Of a stretch of 64,000 nucleotides of DNA, positions 1 through 9,238 are shown piece after piece (positions within the stretch are counted from its first letter, which is position 1; each line of letters opens with the position of its first letter). The translations under genes were made by a program, and so were the position numbers. The stretch lies in contig CAVWDZ010000002.1 of NCBI GenBank assembly GCA_963753905.1, positions 1-64,000 of the forward strand. Direction: 5' to 3'. Below the pieces are notes generated by a model. The model had not been told where the DNA came from and ran no database searches. It saw only the letters and a program-made list of their open reading frames with translations. Source of the stretch: Bog-756 sp963753905 (GTDB lineage: Bacteria > Actinomycetota > Acidimicrobiia > Acidimicrobiales > RAAP-2).

Positions 1-66
<66 letters not shown>

Positions 67-136
67 TCGTGAGATCAGAGGCTACCACCTGCACGTCGGT
101 GCTCGTCCATCGCCTCCGGCGTGGCGAACCCTTCGG

Positions 137-3073
137 TCAACCCCCAGGGCCGAGGGCGCCCGTGCTCGGGAGGGTGGTGGTGGTCGTGGTGGTGCTGGCC
201 GACGTCCCTCCGGTGAGCGCCTGTACCGCCTGGAGATTGGACTCCAGGGTATTGATGTCGTTCTGGTAGGCCCCGAGATTTCCGGCCTTGAGGTCGGCCT
301 GCGACTGGGCGTAGGCGTTCTGCGCCTCGCTGAGCAGAGCCCGTACCTGGGGCGAGAGGGTTCCGACCCCACCGGACTGCCCAGGTGTGGTGGACACCGG
401 TGCCTGGAACAACGAGGTCAACGCGTCCCCGAGGGTGTTCCCGATGGCGGCCGGTGAGTTCCCGTAGACAGCGATCATCCGTTGGAGCTCAGGGAAGGCG
501 TTGCGCGAGGACTCGACGTAGAGCGGCTGGATATAGAGCAACGCGTTGGCGACCGGGATCATGAGGACCTGGCCCAAGAGCACGGACGACCCGTTCTGGT
601 TGAGCAGGGAGATGGCGCTGGAGACGTTCGGTGTGGCCGAGATCCTGGCCGCAACGATGGCGGGGCCGTTGACCGGGTTTGCCCGCGGCGTGACGAACAT
701 CTTGAGCTGGCCGTAGTGACCTGGGTCCGAGCCGGCCATCATGAACCCGGAGAGCGTCTGGATCTGGTTTCCCCCTGACGACGGGACCAATGCGTCGATC
801 AGATTGAACGACTGGCTCGATTCCCCGGGGATCCGAAGGACCTGATAGATGGGCGCCATTCGTACCTGCTGCCCGGTGGAGACGACCTGGCCCACCGCGT
901 TGACGGTCTGGGTGGTGGCAAGGGCCGCTGACGGCGAACCCGAGCCGGGGGACGGCGAGATCGTCCAGGCGTCGGCCGCGCTGTAGAAGTTGGCTGCCTG
1001 TTTGATGTGGTACTTGCCGAACATGGTTGCCTGGACGGCGAAGATGTCCTCGGGGTAGCGCAGGTGGGCCACCAGCTGAGTGCTCATCTTCGATGCCGGC
1101 GTGAACATTCCGGGAAATGCCTTCTCGTAGGTTTGGATGATCGGATCGCTCGGGTCCGTCACATAGAAGGTCATCTTGCCGGTGTAGGCGTTGATGAGCA
1201 CCTTGACCGAGTTCCGGACATAGTTGAAGTTGCCGGAGAGCAAGCCGCTGGCCGGGTTGACGGCAATGGTGTTGGCATTCTGCGAGTACGGATAATTGCC
1301 CGTCGTCGTATAGGCGTCCTGTACCCAGTCGATCTGCCCGTTGAGCATCACCGGATACGGGTCGGCGTCGAGGCTGAGGAACGGCGCAGCTTTTGTCACG
1401 CGCTGCTGGACGCCACGAGCGAACATGATGCGTGAATTCGAGGTGATCTGATTGGAGATGAGCAGGTTGATGTCGTTGAACCGGACCGCGAACAGCGCCC
1501 GGTCGAAGAAATTGGAGAGCTGCACACCTCCATCGCCCTTGTAGTGGGTCTCGACGTTGCCTCCGGTCGGGAGCTGGTAGTCGATCTCCGGCTGCTTGGT
1601 GTTGGCGACCACGTAGGGCGCGTTGCTCAAGCCGAAGTAGACCGACGGCTGGGTCAACTGAGGGAGACCGTTGGAGACCGGGGGGACACCACCGACCGAG
1701 AACTCGGGATCGCCGTTGCCTACTGCCTCGGTGGCCGGCGAGATGATCATGCCGTAGCCATGGGTGTACTGCAGGGTGGTGTTCACCCACGAGCTCGACG
1801 GCAGGTCGTTCTGGTTGATCTCGCGGACCCCGACCACGACCGGGGTCTCGACTCCGTTGATGGCGTACCGATCGAGGGTCAGCGTCTGGAACTGATAGTA
1901 GGAGCGGATGTCCTGGAGCTTCTGATACGTCGGTTGGGTCTGAGTGGGATCCCAGAGTCGGACGTTGGCCAGCGTGTCGCTGTTCGCGGTCAGCTGATCG
2001 GCAGTGAGCGTGGAGCCCGCCGGATACGCCTTGGTCTGGACGTTGTTGATCCCCATCGCCGTCCGCGTGGCGTTGATGTTGCGCTGGATATAGGGGCGCT
2101 CGAGGGTGTTCTGGGACGGGTTCACCTTGAGGGCCTGGACGAGTGCCGGGTAGATCGTGCCGGCGGTCAGTGCCACCAGGAACCACAGCCCGACCCCCAG
2201 GATGGGGAGAGCCCACCCCTGGCGGCGGATGTTGTAGATGAGGAGCGCCGCCGCAGCGAACGACACCAGGATGAGCAGGTCGAGGGCCGGGAGCCGCGCG
2301 TGCACGTCGGTGTAACCGGCGCCCTGCACAAAGCCGTTGGAGGAGAGGTCCAGGTTGAAACGGGCCAGGTAGTAGCCCACGGCCTTCACCAGGGCAAGGA
2401 GACCCAGGATGACCGAGAGGTGCGCCTTGACGGCAGGGCGGACCCGCGGGCGTTGTCCCTGGAGCCGGATGCCGCCGTTGAGGTAGTGGCTGACCAGGGT
2501 GGCCAGGAACACCACCACCAGTGCAACCAGCGCCCAGTGGACGAGGAACTGCTCGAAGGGCAAGGTGAACACGAAGAAGGCCACGTTGCGGTGGAACTCC
2601 GGGTCACTCGTCGGGAAGGGCGTGCTGTTCCGGAAGAGGAGCCAGTTCTGCCACTGACCGATGGCCTGTGACCCGACGATGAGGGACAGCACCACCACGA
2701 CGACCGCTCGCAGCCAGCGGGCGTACGGTCCGACCACCTCGCGGTAACGCTTGACGAATTCGTCCTCTGCGTCGAGTGTCGGGCCCTTCGGGGCGAGGCG
2801 CTCCGCCACCAACAGACTGGCCAGGAGCATTGCCGCGAAGATGAGCGAGAAGACGACCATCAGCCCGACCTTGATCTCGAACATCTTGAGCCAGACGGAG
2901 TGCAGGTTGACCGACGAGAACCAGAGGGCGTCGGTGTAGAACGTGGCGAACGTCCGCAGGAAGGCAAAGATGACCACCAGGACGACGATGACTGCGATGA
3001 TCCACCGCCGGCGTCGGCGGCGAGGAGAGCGCTCTGTCTGGACGGTCGTGGGCATGTCGCTGGCTGGAGGCAT
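137..3073 (-). CDS. UPF0182 family large integral membrane protein
   Basis: The protein is about 978 residues, the usual size for UPF0182 (COG1615) proteins of Actinobacteria. A basic RRRRRR patch is followed by about seven membrane spans in the first 330 residues (first span WIIAVIVVLVVIFAFL). A long extracytoplasmic domain follows, containing RSYYQF, YTHGYG and other family-type segments, and the C-terminus is Thr-rich and acidic. Its function is unknown in the family. The frame stays open far upstream into the preceding gene, so the start was placed at the ATG at 3073, just before the basic patch; ATG 3055 is equally possible and neither has a clear ribosome site. It follows the DivIVA-domain gene by 10 bases and is probably co-transcribed with it. 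Confidence 0.9.
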   Translation of the reverse strand: MPPASDMPTTVQTERSPRRRRRRWIIAVIVVLVVIFAFLRTFATFYTDALWFSSVNLHSVWLKMFEIKVGLMVVFSLIFAAMLLASLLVAERLAPKGPTLDAEDEFVKRYREVVGPYARWLRAVVVVVLSLIVGSQAIGQWQNWLLFRNSTPFPTSDPEFHRNVAFFVFTLPFEQFLVHWALVALVVVFLATLVSHYLNGGIRLQGQRPRVRPAVKAHLSVILGLLALVKAVGYYLARFNLDLSSNGFVQGAGYTDVHARLPALDLLILVSFAAAALLIYNIRRQGWALPILGVGLWFLVALTAGTIYPALVQALKVNPSQNTLERPYIQRNINATRTAMGINNVQTKAYPAGSTLTADQLTANSDTLANVRLWDPTQTQPTYQKLQDIRSYYQFQTLTLDRYAINGVETPVVVGVREINQNDLPSSSWVNTTLQYTHGYGMIISPATEAVGNGDPEFSVGGVPPVSNGLPQLTQPSVYFGLSNAPYVVANTKQPEIDYQLPTGGNVETHYKGDGGVQLSNFFDRALFAVRFNDINLLISNQITSNSRIMFARGVQQRVTKAAPFLSLDADPYPVMLNGQIDWVQDAYTTTGNYPYSQNANTIAVNPASGLLSGNFNYVRNSVKVLINAYTGKMTFYVTDPSDPIIQTYEKAFPGMFTPASKMSTQLVAHLRYPEDIFAVQATMFGKYHIKQAANFYSAADAWTISPSPGSGSPSAALATTQTVNAVGQVVSTGQQVRMAPIYQVLRIPGESSQSFNLIDALVPSSGGNQIQTLSGFMMAGSDPGHYGQLKMFVTPRANPVNGPAIVAARISATPNVSSAISLLNQNGSSVLLGQVLMIPVANALLYIQPLYVESSRNAFPELQRMIAVYGNSPAAIGNTLGDALTSLFQAPVSTTPGQSGGVGTLSPQVRALLSEAQNAYAQSQADLKAGNLGAYQNDINTLESNLQAVQALTGGTSASTTTTTTTLPSTGALGPGG

Positions 3074-3083
3074 CCGGAGCAGC

Positions 3084-4880
3084 CTAGATGGAAGCCGGGA
3101 CCAGCAGACATCGACACCCGGGATGGGCCGGCGGGTGCGGATTTCCGGTGGGGAACGGCTCCCCGGCCTGCTGCGGGCCGTTGAGACCGTTGTCCTCGCA
3201 GTCGGGGCAGGGCGTCTCGCCGGGAGGTGGGACGGCGATCCACTCGATCGCGGCCCCTGAGACTCCGGTGATGGCGGCGATCGTCCCCAGCGAAAACGCT
3301 GCGACGACGTGGTCCGAGGCGAGACCTTCGACCCGCTCCCCCTTCCACTCCCGGAACGCAGACCCGATGTGCTCGACGGCGACGGACTCCTCGGCCCCGT
3401 CGAGGCCGTCCTCCTCGAGCAGTCGGCGGCGCAACGGCCCGGCCAACGATTCGGCCAGCTGGTCGGCGATCCCCACCAGGGCATCGGCGCTGGGACGGAC
3501 GTCCGTTCCGGTCGCCGCGAACGCAGCGCCGGCCTCCGCTGCCTGCTCGAGCGCTGGGAGCGCAGCCGTGGCGAGTCGGTCCAGCTGCTCGACCTCGGGA
3601 GGCAGTAGGTCGCTCGACCAGGTCGATCCCCTGGATCGCAGACCGTCGAGCAGATCGTTCTGATAGTCCTGGAGCGCGCGCTTGAGTCGGCGCCCGAGTG
3701 CAGTGACGATCGGGCGGAGCAGCTCGTCTCGGCGCACCGCCATCGGGTGTCGGTCCGCCGGCGGCCCGTCGTCAGCACCACTTTCGGGGCTCACCGCCGC
3801 GGGGGCCTCCCCGGTCTCCGCTGGATCCCTCTCCGGAGCGGGTTGCGCGACGATGGGCTCCGAAGGAACCGGCTGTGCATGGGCGGCCCGGATCTTGGCG
3901 AACAGGGCGTCGACCTCCTCGGCCGGCGGAGCTCCCTCGGCCGTCGAGGCCGCTCCCTGCGCGGAATCCTCGTCGGCCCCCGCGACCTCCGGCCCGGTCC
4001 CTTCGTCAGCGGCCGGAGCGGCGTCATGGGGACCGTCCCCGTGCTCGGCGGTATCGGGCACCGCGCCCAGGACGGCGGCCGCCTCGGCCTCCTCGGCCAC
4101 CAGGATGGCCGCCAGCTCCTCGGGTGTTCCCTCTTCGGGACGGCCCGCCGCTTCGCGGCCCGCGGCTTCCGCGGCAAGACGGGCGTCGTTCTCGGCGTTG
4201 AACAGCTCGTCGGCGATGCTCTCGACCGAGGTGCGCACGTCCTGGACGGTCTGTGCGAGCCGCTCGCGGCCGGCGCGCAGTTGCTCGATCTGGGCGTGGA
4301 GCACCCGACGGCGACGCGAGAGATCGGCCAGCACCCGGGCGCGCAGTTGCTGGGCCTCCTCCACCATCGCCCTGCACTCTTCACGGGCCCGCTCCGCCAT
4401 CAGCTCGGCCTCGTCGCGCGCCTTGTCCAGAGCCGCGGCAACCTGCTGGTCGGTCCGCTCCCGCAGCACCCGGACGGCCTCCTCGACCTCCGCGGACCGG
4501 TCGGCCACCAGCGTGTCGGCGCGGGACCGGGCGTGCTCGGCGATGTCGGCCGCCTCGCCCATCAGACGCTGGGCTTCGGCTTCCACGTTGGCCAGCACCT
4601 CGGCGGCGACCTCGTGCGCGCTGTGCAGGACCCGGGCGGTCTCCTTCCCGAGCGCCTCGGTCAGGGTCGGCTCGTCGAGCACCGGATTGGCCGCCCGGAC
4701 CTCGCTCTCGGCCAGCTCCTGGAGGATCTCGCGCTCCCGCTCGGCGAGGCTGCGCAGGCCGGCCGCGATCGACTCGAGGTAGTCCCTCACCTCACCGGGG
4801 TCGAACCCGCGGCGCACCGAGGCGAAGGTGTGCCGGGCCACCTCGTCCGGCGCCAGGTGGGGTGACGAGGTGATGGTCAT
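3084..4880 (-). CDS. DivIVA-domain coiled-coil protein with phage head-protein-like CxxC..HPGCRC tail
   Basis: The protein is about 598 residues. An N-terminal DivIVA domain (VARHTFASVRRGFDPGEVRDYL) is followed by a long heptad-rich coiled coil to about residue 240 and an Ala/Glu/Pro-rich acidic stretch. A C-terminal helical domain ends in CPDC...PPAHPGCRC. DivIVA proteins bind curved membrane and recruit division or polar-growth factors. The Cys/His ending resembles the last motif of phage Mu gpF-type minor head proteins (inference from motif shape). ATG 4880 was preferred to ATG 4898 because GAGGAA lies at the right distance before it. The gene lies upstream of, and probably in one unit with, the UPF0182 gene. 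Confidence 0.85.
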   Translation of the reverse strand: MTITSSPHLAPDEVARHTFASVRRGFDPGEVRDYLESIAAGLRSLAEREREILQELAESEVRAANPVLDEPTLTEALGKETARVLHSAHEVAAEVLANVEAEAQRLMGEAADIAEHARSRADTLVADRSAEVEEAVRVLRERTDQQVAAALDKARDEAELMAERAREECRAMVEEAQQLRARVLADLSRRRRVLHAQIEQLRAGRERLAQTVQDVRTSVESIADELFNAENDARLAAEAAGREAAGRPEEGTPEELAAILVAEEAEAAAVLGAVPDTAEHGDGPHDAAPAADEGTGPEVAGADEDSAQGAASTAEGAPPAEEVDALFAKIRAAHAQPVPSEPIVAQPAPERDPAETGEAPAAVSPESGADDGPPADRHPMAVRRDELLRPIVTALGRRLKRALQDYQNDLLDGLRSRGSTWSSDLLPPEVEQLDRLATAALPALEQAAEAGAAFAATGTDVRPSADALVGIADQLAESLAGPLRRRLLEEDGLDGAEESVAVEHIGSAFREWKGERVEGLASDHVVAAFSLGTIAAITGVSGAAIEWIAVPPPGETPCPDCEDNGLNGPQQAGEPFPTGNPHPPAHPGCRCLLVPASI

Positions 4881-4934
4881 CCGGCGTTCCTCGGGCATGG
4901 CCCAGAGCCTACGACCGCGGGTCGACCGATCGGC

Positions 4935-6161
4935 TCATCCTGCCGACGCGCCGGACGCGCCCGCGCTGTGCGACGCGGCCACCTTCCCGCCGTTGGCCGC
5001 CAGGACCCTGAGCGCCTGCTGCAAGGTCGAGACCTCGTAGATCTTGAGGCCGGGCCGGTCCTTGGAGAGGGCCGCCTTGTACTCCTGCCGTGGCACCAGG
5101 AAGATGGTGGCACCGGCATTCTCGACGGCGATGGTCTTCTGGGGGACGCCTCCGACATCGCCCACGGTGCCCTGGTCGTCCATCGTCCCGGTGGCCGCGA
5201 CGGTGTGGCCGCCGGTGAGCGAGCCGGGCGTGAGCGCGTCGATCACCCCGAGGGTCATGGCCAACCCGGCCGATGGCCCGCCGATGTTGGTGACGTCGAT
5301 CTCCACCGGGAACGGGTAGGCGTAGTCGACCTGGTCCTCCGGCTCGATCCCGACGTTGAGGTTCACACTCGTCCCGTCGACCTCGACCTTGGTCTGGCGG
5401 AGGGTGATCGGGACCGGCCCCGGGGGCTGCGTCCCTCCTCGGCGCACGGTGAAGACGACCGTCTGGCCGGAGTGGTACCGCTGGAGCGCCGTGGTCAGGG
5501 CTTCGGCCGTCGGGGTCGCGACACCGTCGACGGCGGTGATCACGTCGCCGACATCGAGCACCCCGGAGGCCGGGGTCCCGGGGAAGGTCCCGAAGACCAC
5601 CGCCCCGGCCGCCGTGGCGGGCACCGGGTAGCCGAGGTAGCGGAGGGCCGACGTCTTTGCATTGTCCTCGGCCTGCGACATCTCGAGCGCACCCTGGGCG
5701 TCGAGCTCCGACGCAGCGGTCCCGCCGGTGACAGCGGTGAGCGGGTAGAAGCTGGTGTTCCCATGGAGGAATTTGTTCTGGAGCTTGTAGAAGTAGTAGC
5801 TGAGCGCGGAGACCCGGCCCTCCTCCACGTCCGTCAGGAGGACCGGATCGGTCACCGGGTGGGCACGGTCCGAAGGGACGGTGATGTACTGCTGGACGGA
5901 CTGGGCCTCGCCGGGCTGGATCGCGTAGTAGTTGAGATCCACTCGTGACGACACAGCCACCGCGAGCGCCACGAGGACGAAGAGCACCCACGGCCACCGT
6001 CGGCGGCGCCGTGGCGGCGGAGGAGGCACCGTCAGGACCGTGTGCAGGGAAGCCCCCTCCGGAGGAGCATCTTGCGGCGTCCCCAGTCCCGGAGGAGGCG
6101 CGATGCCGAAGGGGACCGGGGTGGGGTCCGCCGCCGCCGTGATGGGCTCGTCGTCGGTCAT
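4935..6161 (-). CDS. PDZ domain-containing Lon-type (S16) membrane protease, YlbL-like
   Basis: The protein is 408 residues. A Pro-rich cytoplasmic N-terminus and an RRRRR patch precede one membrane anchor at about 57-72. A PDZ domain lies at about 183-255 (SGVLDVGDVITAVDG), then a Lon-like S16 catalytic domain. The Ser/Lys dyad is visible: Ser297 in GGPSAGLAM and Lys342 in VPQKTIAVENAGA. This is the architecture of actinobacterial and Bacillus YlbL proteases, which act at the outer face of the membrane. The ATG at 6161 starts only nine bases from the divergent HEAT-repeat gene, so the two share a promoter region or lack separate upstream sites. Confidence 0.93.
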   Translation of the reverse strand: MTDDEPITAAADPTPVPFGIAPPPGLGTPQDAPPEGASLHTVLTVPPPPPRRRRRWPWVLFVLVALAVAVSSRVDLNYYAIQPGEAQSVQQYITVPSDRAHPVTDPVLLTDVEEGRVSALSYYFYKLQNKFLHGNTSFYPLTAVTGGTAASELDAQGALEMSQAEDNAKTSALRYLGYPVPATAAGAVVFGTFPGTPASGVLDVGDVITAVDGVATPTAEALTTALQRYHSGQTVVFTVRRGGTQPPGPVPITLRQTKVEVDGTSVNLNVGIEPEDQVDYAYPFPVEIDVTNIGGPSAGLAMTLGVIDALTPGSLTGGHTVAATGTMDDQGTVGDVGGVPQKTIAVENAGATIFLVPRQEYKAALSKDRPGLKIYEVSTLQQALRVLAANGGKVAASHSAGASGASAG

Positions 6162-6170
6162 AGTGGTGCG

Positions 6171-6788
6171 ATGCAGCCTGCCACGGAACCGGACCGCGGC
6201 AACGTCATCGCACGCCGTCGGGAGGTCGCTCGGGCGGGCCATCTGGGTGACGGCGCCGCGGCCCGCGCCGGCCTGGCCGACGAGGCCGGGACTGTGCGGG
6301 CCACCGCGCTCGGGGCGCTCGACCGGCTCGGTGCCCTGACCGACGCCGATCTCGAGCGGGCGCTCTGCGATGCCGATCCGACCGTGCGCCGACGCGCCTG
6401 CGAGCTGGCCGCGTCGCATCCGCCGGTCGAGGTGCGCGGCGCGCTCGGTGATCGGGACACCACGGTGGCCGAGATGGCCGCGTGGGCGGTCGGCGAGCGC
6501 GGGGAACGCGCCGCGGTGCCGGCACTGGCCCAGATGGCCTCTCCCGCCGGACACGCGGACCCGCTCTGCCGCGAGGCCGCTGTCGCCGCGCTCGGGGCGA
6601 TCGGCGACCCTGAGGGGCTGCCCGCCGTGTTGGCAGCTCTCGCGGACAAGCCCGCCATCCGCCGCAGGGCCGCCGTCGCGTTGGCCGCTTTCGAGGGGCC
6701 CGAAGTGGAGGCCGCCCTGCGCCGTTGCCTCGAGGACCGGGACTGGCAGGTGCGTCAGGTGGCGGAGGACCTGCTCGCCGTCGAATAA
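6171..6788 (+). CDS. HEAT-repeat protein
   Basis: The protein is 205 residues of Ala/Arg-rich alpha-helical repeats of about 30 residues, for example VRATALGALDRLG, VRRRACELAASH, CREAAVAALGAIGDPEGLPAV and IRRRAAVALAAFEGPEVEAAL. This is the pattern of HEAT/PBS-lyase-type repeats, which are protein-binding scaffolds; no catalytic motif is visible. The ATG at 6171 was chosen because everything before it overlaps the divergent protease gene. A partner cannot be deduced from the sequence. Confidence 0.85.
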   Translation: MQPATEPDRGNVIARRREVARAGHLGDGAAARAGLADEAGTVRATALGALDRLGALTDADLERALCDADPTVRRRACELAASHPPVEVRGALGDRDTTVAEMAAWAVGERGERAAVPALAQMASPAGHADPLCREAAVAALGAIGDPEGLPAVLAALADKPAIRRRAAVALAAFEGPEVEAALRRCLEDRDWQVRQVAEDLLAVE

Positions 6789-6824
6789 CGGACCGGGATC
6801 AGATCACCGCGGCCGGACCACGGC

Positions 6825-7829
6825 TCAGGACTCGGCCGCGGCGAAGATCGGACGGAGCTCGTCGAACGTGTCGAGACAGAGCCCTGCGCCGAGCACCACG
6901 CATTCGAGCGGCGTGGCGACCAGGTGCACCGCGACCTCGGTCTCGTCCGCCAGCCGGTTGGCCAGCCCCCGCAGCATCGCACCCCCACCGACCAGATGGA
7001 TGCCCTCGTAGATGATGTCCTGGGCCAACTCGGGCGGGGCGTCGGCCAGGCAGGCCAGCACGGTGGCGACGATGAGGTCGACCTGGTCCCGGAGCGCGTA
7101 GCGCACCTCCTCCGGCGAGAGGACCACGAACTTGGGCTGTCCGGTGGTGATCTCGCGGCCGCGCACCTCGGCCTTGACCTCGTCGGTGTACGGCAGTGCC
7201 GACCCGATGGCCAGCTTGAGCTCCTCGCCGGTGCGCTCCCCGATCGCGATGCCGTGCTCCTGGCGCACATAGGCCTGGATGGCGGCGTCCATGTCGAACC
7301 CGCCGCACCGGACGGCCCGCGAGGCGACGACCCCGCCCAGCGAGATGACCGCCGTCTCGGTCGTCCCCCCACCCACGTCCACCACCATGTTGCCGATCGG
7401 TTCGTGGATGGCGAGGCCGGCGCCGATGGCCGCCGCCATCGGCTGCTCGATGAGGTGGGCGGCCGAGGCCCCGGCCCGCCTGGCGGCCTCCTTGACGGCA
7501 CGTCGCTCGACCGAGGTGATGGCGGAGGGTACGCAGATGAGGACGCGGGGGCGGTTGAACTTGCTCACCCCTGCACGCCGCAACAGCAGGCGGATCATCC
7601 GCTCGGTGATGTCGAAGTCGGTGATCGCGCCTTCTCGCAGGGGCCGGACGGCCACGATGTACCCGGGGGTGCGTCCGATCATCTGCCACGCCTCGTTGCC
7701 AACCGCGAGGACGTCGTGGCTCCGCGAGTTGAGCGCGATGACCGTCGGTTGGTTGAGGATGATCCCGCGACCTCTGGCGAAAACCAGCGTGTTGGCCGTG
7801 CCGAGGTCGATCGCGAGGTCCCGGGCCAC
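6825..7829 (-). CDS. mreB: MreB-family actin-like cell shape protein
   Basis: The protein is 334 residues from a GTG at 7829. Actin-fold nucleotide motifs are present in order: IDLGTANTLVF (phosphate 1), AVRPLREGAITDF, EQPMAAAIGAGL, VVDVGGGTTETAVIS (phosphate 2) and LVGGGAMLRGL (adenosine). MreB forms membrane-associated filaments that guide lateral wall synthesis. No mreC/mreD follow; the neighbours are a HEAT-repeat gene (convergent) and an HtrA-like gene (divergent, 120 bases away). The N-terminal extension to an earlier GTG/ATG does not resemble the family and was left out. Confidence 0.94.
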   Translation of the reverse strand: MARDLAIDLGTANTLVFARGRGIILNQPTVIALNSRSHDVLAVGNEAWQMIGRTPGYIVAVRPLREGAITDFDITERMIRLLLRRAGVSKFNRPRVLICVPSAITSVERRAVKEAARRAGASAAHLIEQPMAAAIGAGLAIHEPIGNMVVDVGGGTTETAVISLGGVVASRAVRCGGFDMDAAIQAYVRQEHGIAIGERTGEELKLAIGSALPYTDEVKAEVRGREITTGQPKFVVLSPEEVRYALRDQVDLIVATVLACLADAPPELAQDIIYEGIHLVGGGAMLRGLANRLADETEVAVHLVATPLECVVLGAGLCLDTFDELRPIFAAAES

Positions 7830-7948
7830 CCCGTCATCGTAGGGCCACGCCGACCGGAGCCCGGGAGTGGGTCCCGTGCGGTGCACGTAGCGGTGCACGT
7901 GGCAGTGGCGACGCCCCTCGCGGGCGTGCTCTCGGTAACCTTCGGTCC

Positions 7949-9232
7949 GTGCACGGTGATGACCAGGGCGGGATCGGTGGTCGTTCCGACGATGACTGGG
8001 ATGAGGACGAGGGGCCGATGCGCGGGTGGGTCCCGCCCGACGACCGGCTCTGGCGCCACCCGTCCGAGACGGCGCACGGGTCGGCCCAGACCGTGGTCGG
8101 ACGCACCCAACCGGATGTCCCCGGGCGCTGGCTGCTCGGTGGTGCCGTTCTCTGCCTCCTGACCGTCGTGGTGGCCACCGGGGTCACCATGACCACAACC
8201 GTGTCGCGGGAGCCGGGCGCGCCGCCACTGCTCACCATCGTCCCGACCACCGAGCCCGGGCCCGTCGCCGTCGTCGTGGATCGGCGACACCTGGCCGGCG
8301 TCGAATCGAACGTGCGCCGCTCGACGGTCCTCCTGGTGGTCTCGGGACCCGGCAGAACCGTGATCGGCACCGGCATCGTCGCCCAGCCCGGGGGGATCAT
8401 CGCGACCCCCACCTCGGTGCTCGACGGGGCCAGGACCATCACCGCCGTGGAGTCGGATGGCACCCGCGAGCCGGCCACCCTGGTGGGAACCGACGCGACG
8501 TCGGGGATCGCGGTCCTGCACATCGACGACGACCTACCGGTTGCCACATTCAGCCACAACGACCCGCCGTTGGGCAGCACCCTCATGGCCATCTCCGAGT
8601 GGCCCCGCGTCAGGGGGGCCGGAGGACCCGACACCCACCTCTACGCCGGGGCAGTACTCTCCGCCGGCCAGCCCGGCGGGACGGGGCTGCTCTCGGAGTT
8701 CGCCACCACCACGGTGGCCACCCCGCTCACACGGCACGACATCGGCTGCCCGCTCGTCGACCAGTCCGGCCGGGTGTGGGGGATCCTCTTCGAGCTCTCC
8801 GGCCCGACGGCCTCACGCACCTCGGTCTTCCTTCCCGGGGAGCTCGTCCAGGACGTGACCGGGCAGCTGATGACCAGCGGTGCGGTCGTCCAGGGCTGGC
8901 TCGGGATCGCCCTCGCACCGCCGGCGGTCGTGACCGGGTCGCTGGACTCGCCGACGACGACGCTCGACGTCGCACCGGCCGCCGGCGCGGTGGTCGGAGC
9001 GGTGTGGCCCGGGAGCCCAGCGTACGAAGCCGGCATCGAGGCGGGGGACGTCGTCGTCGACGTCGACGGGCACGCGGTCCGCTCCGATGCCGATCTGCGG
9101 ACCCGCCTCTATGCGGACCCTCCGGGTACGACGCTGCAGCTCTCCCTGGAGCGGAACGGCAGCACCGTGGGCGCCACCGCAGTCCTGGGCACCGCCGACG
9201 CCGATGTACCGGAGGAAGCCTCGTCGTCATAG
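7949..9232 (+). CDS. HtrA-like membrane protein with PDZ domain and lost catalytic triad
   Basis: The protein is 427 residues from a GTG start. A cytoplasmic MRGWVPPDDRLWRHPSE segment typical of actinobacterial HtrA relatives precedes one membrane span at about 61-83, a trypsin-like domain and a C-terminal PDZ domain (VGAVWPGSPAYEAGIEAGDVV). The three catalytic positions are all replaced: the His of the usual TNAHVV is Ser156 (TPTSVL), the Asp of DLAVL is Gly186 (GIAVL), and the Ser of GNSGGP is Ile265 (HDIGCP). The fold is therefore kept as a probable scaffold or sensor rather than a protease. It is followed after six bases by the DUF2342 gene. Confidence 0.88.
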   Translation: MHGDDQGGIGGRSDDDWDEDEGPMRGWVPPDDRLWRHPSETAHGSAQTVVGRTQPDVPGRWLLGGAVLCLLTVVVATGVTMTTTVSREPGAPPLLTIVPTTEPGPVAVVVDRRHLAGVESNVRRSTVLLVVSGPGRTVIGTGIVAQPGGIIATPTSVLDGARTITAVESDGTREPATLVGTDATSGIAVLHIDDDLPVATFSHNDPPLGSTLMAISEWPRVRGAGGPDTHLYAGAVLSAGQPGGTGLLSEFATTTVATPLTRHDIGCPLVDQSGRVWGILFELSGPTASRTSVFLPGELVQDVTGQLMTSGAVVQGWLGIALAPPAVVTGSLDSPTTTLDVAPAAGAVVGAVWPGSPAYEAGIEAGDVVVDVDGHAVRSDADLRTRLYADPPGTTLQLSLERNGSTVGATAVLGTADADVPEEASSS

Positions 9233-9238
9233 CATGAG

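Noticed and set aside
1544..2671. Long plus-strand ORF opposite the UPF0182 gene
   Set aside because: It has the high-G+C antisense shadow composition (Gly/Arg/Asp-rich, no domain); the minus-strand gene is clearly real.
3074..3781. Long N-terminal extension of the UPF0182 frame (ORF continues about 240 codons upstream)
   Set aside because: It lies wholly inside the DivIVA-domain gene in another frame, is Arg/Ser/Pro-rich without family similarity, and UPF0182 proteins start near the basic patch before the first helix.
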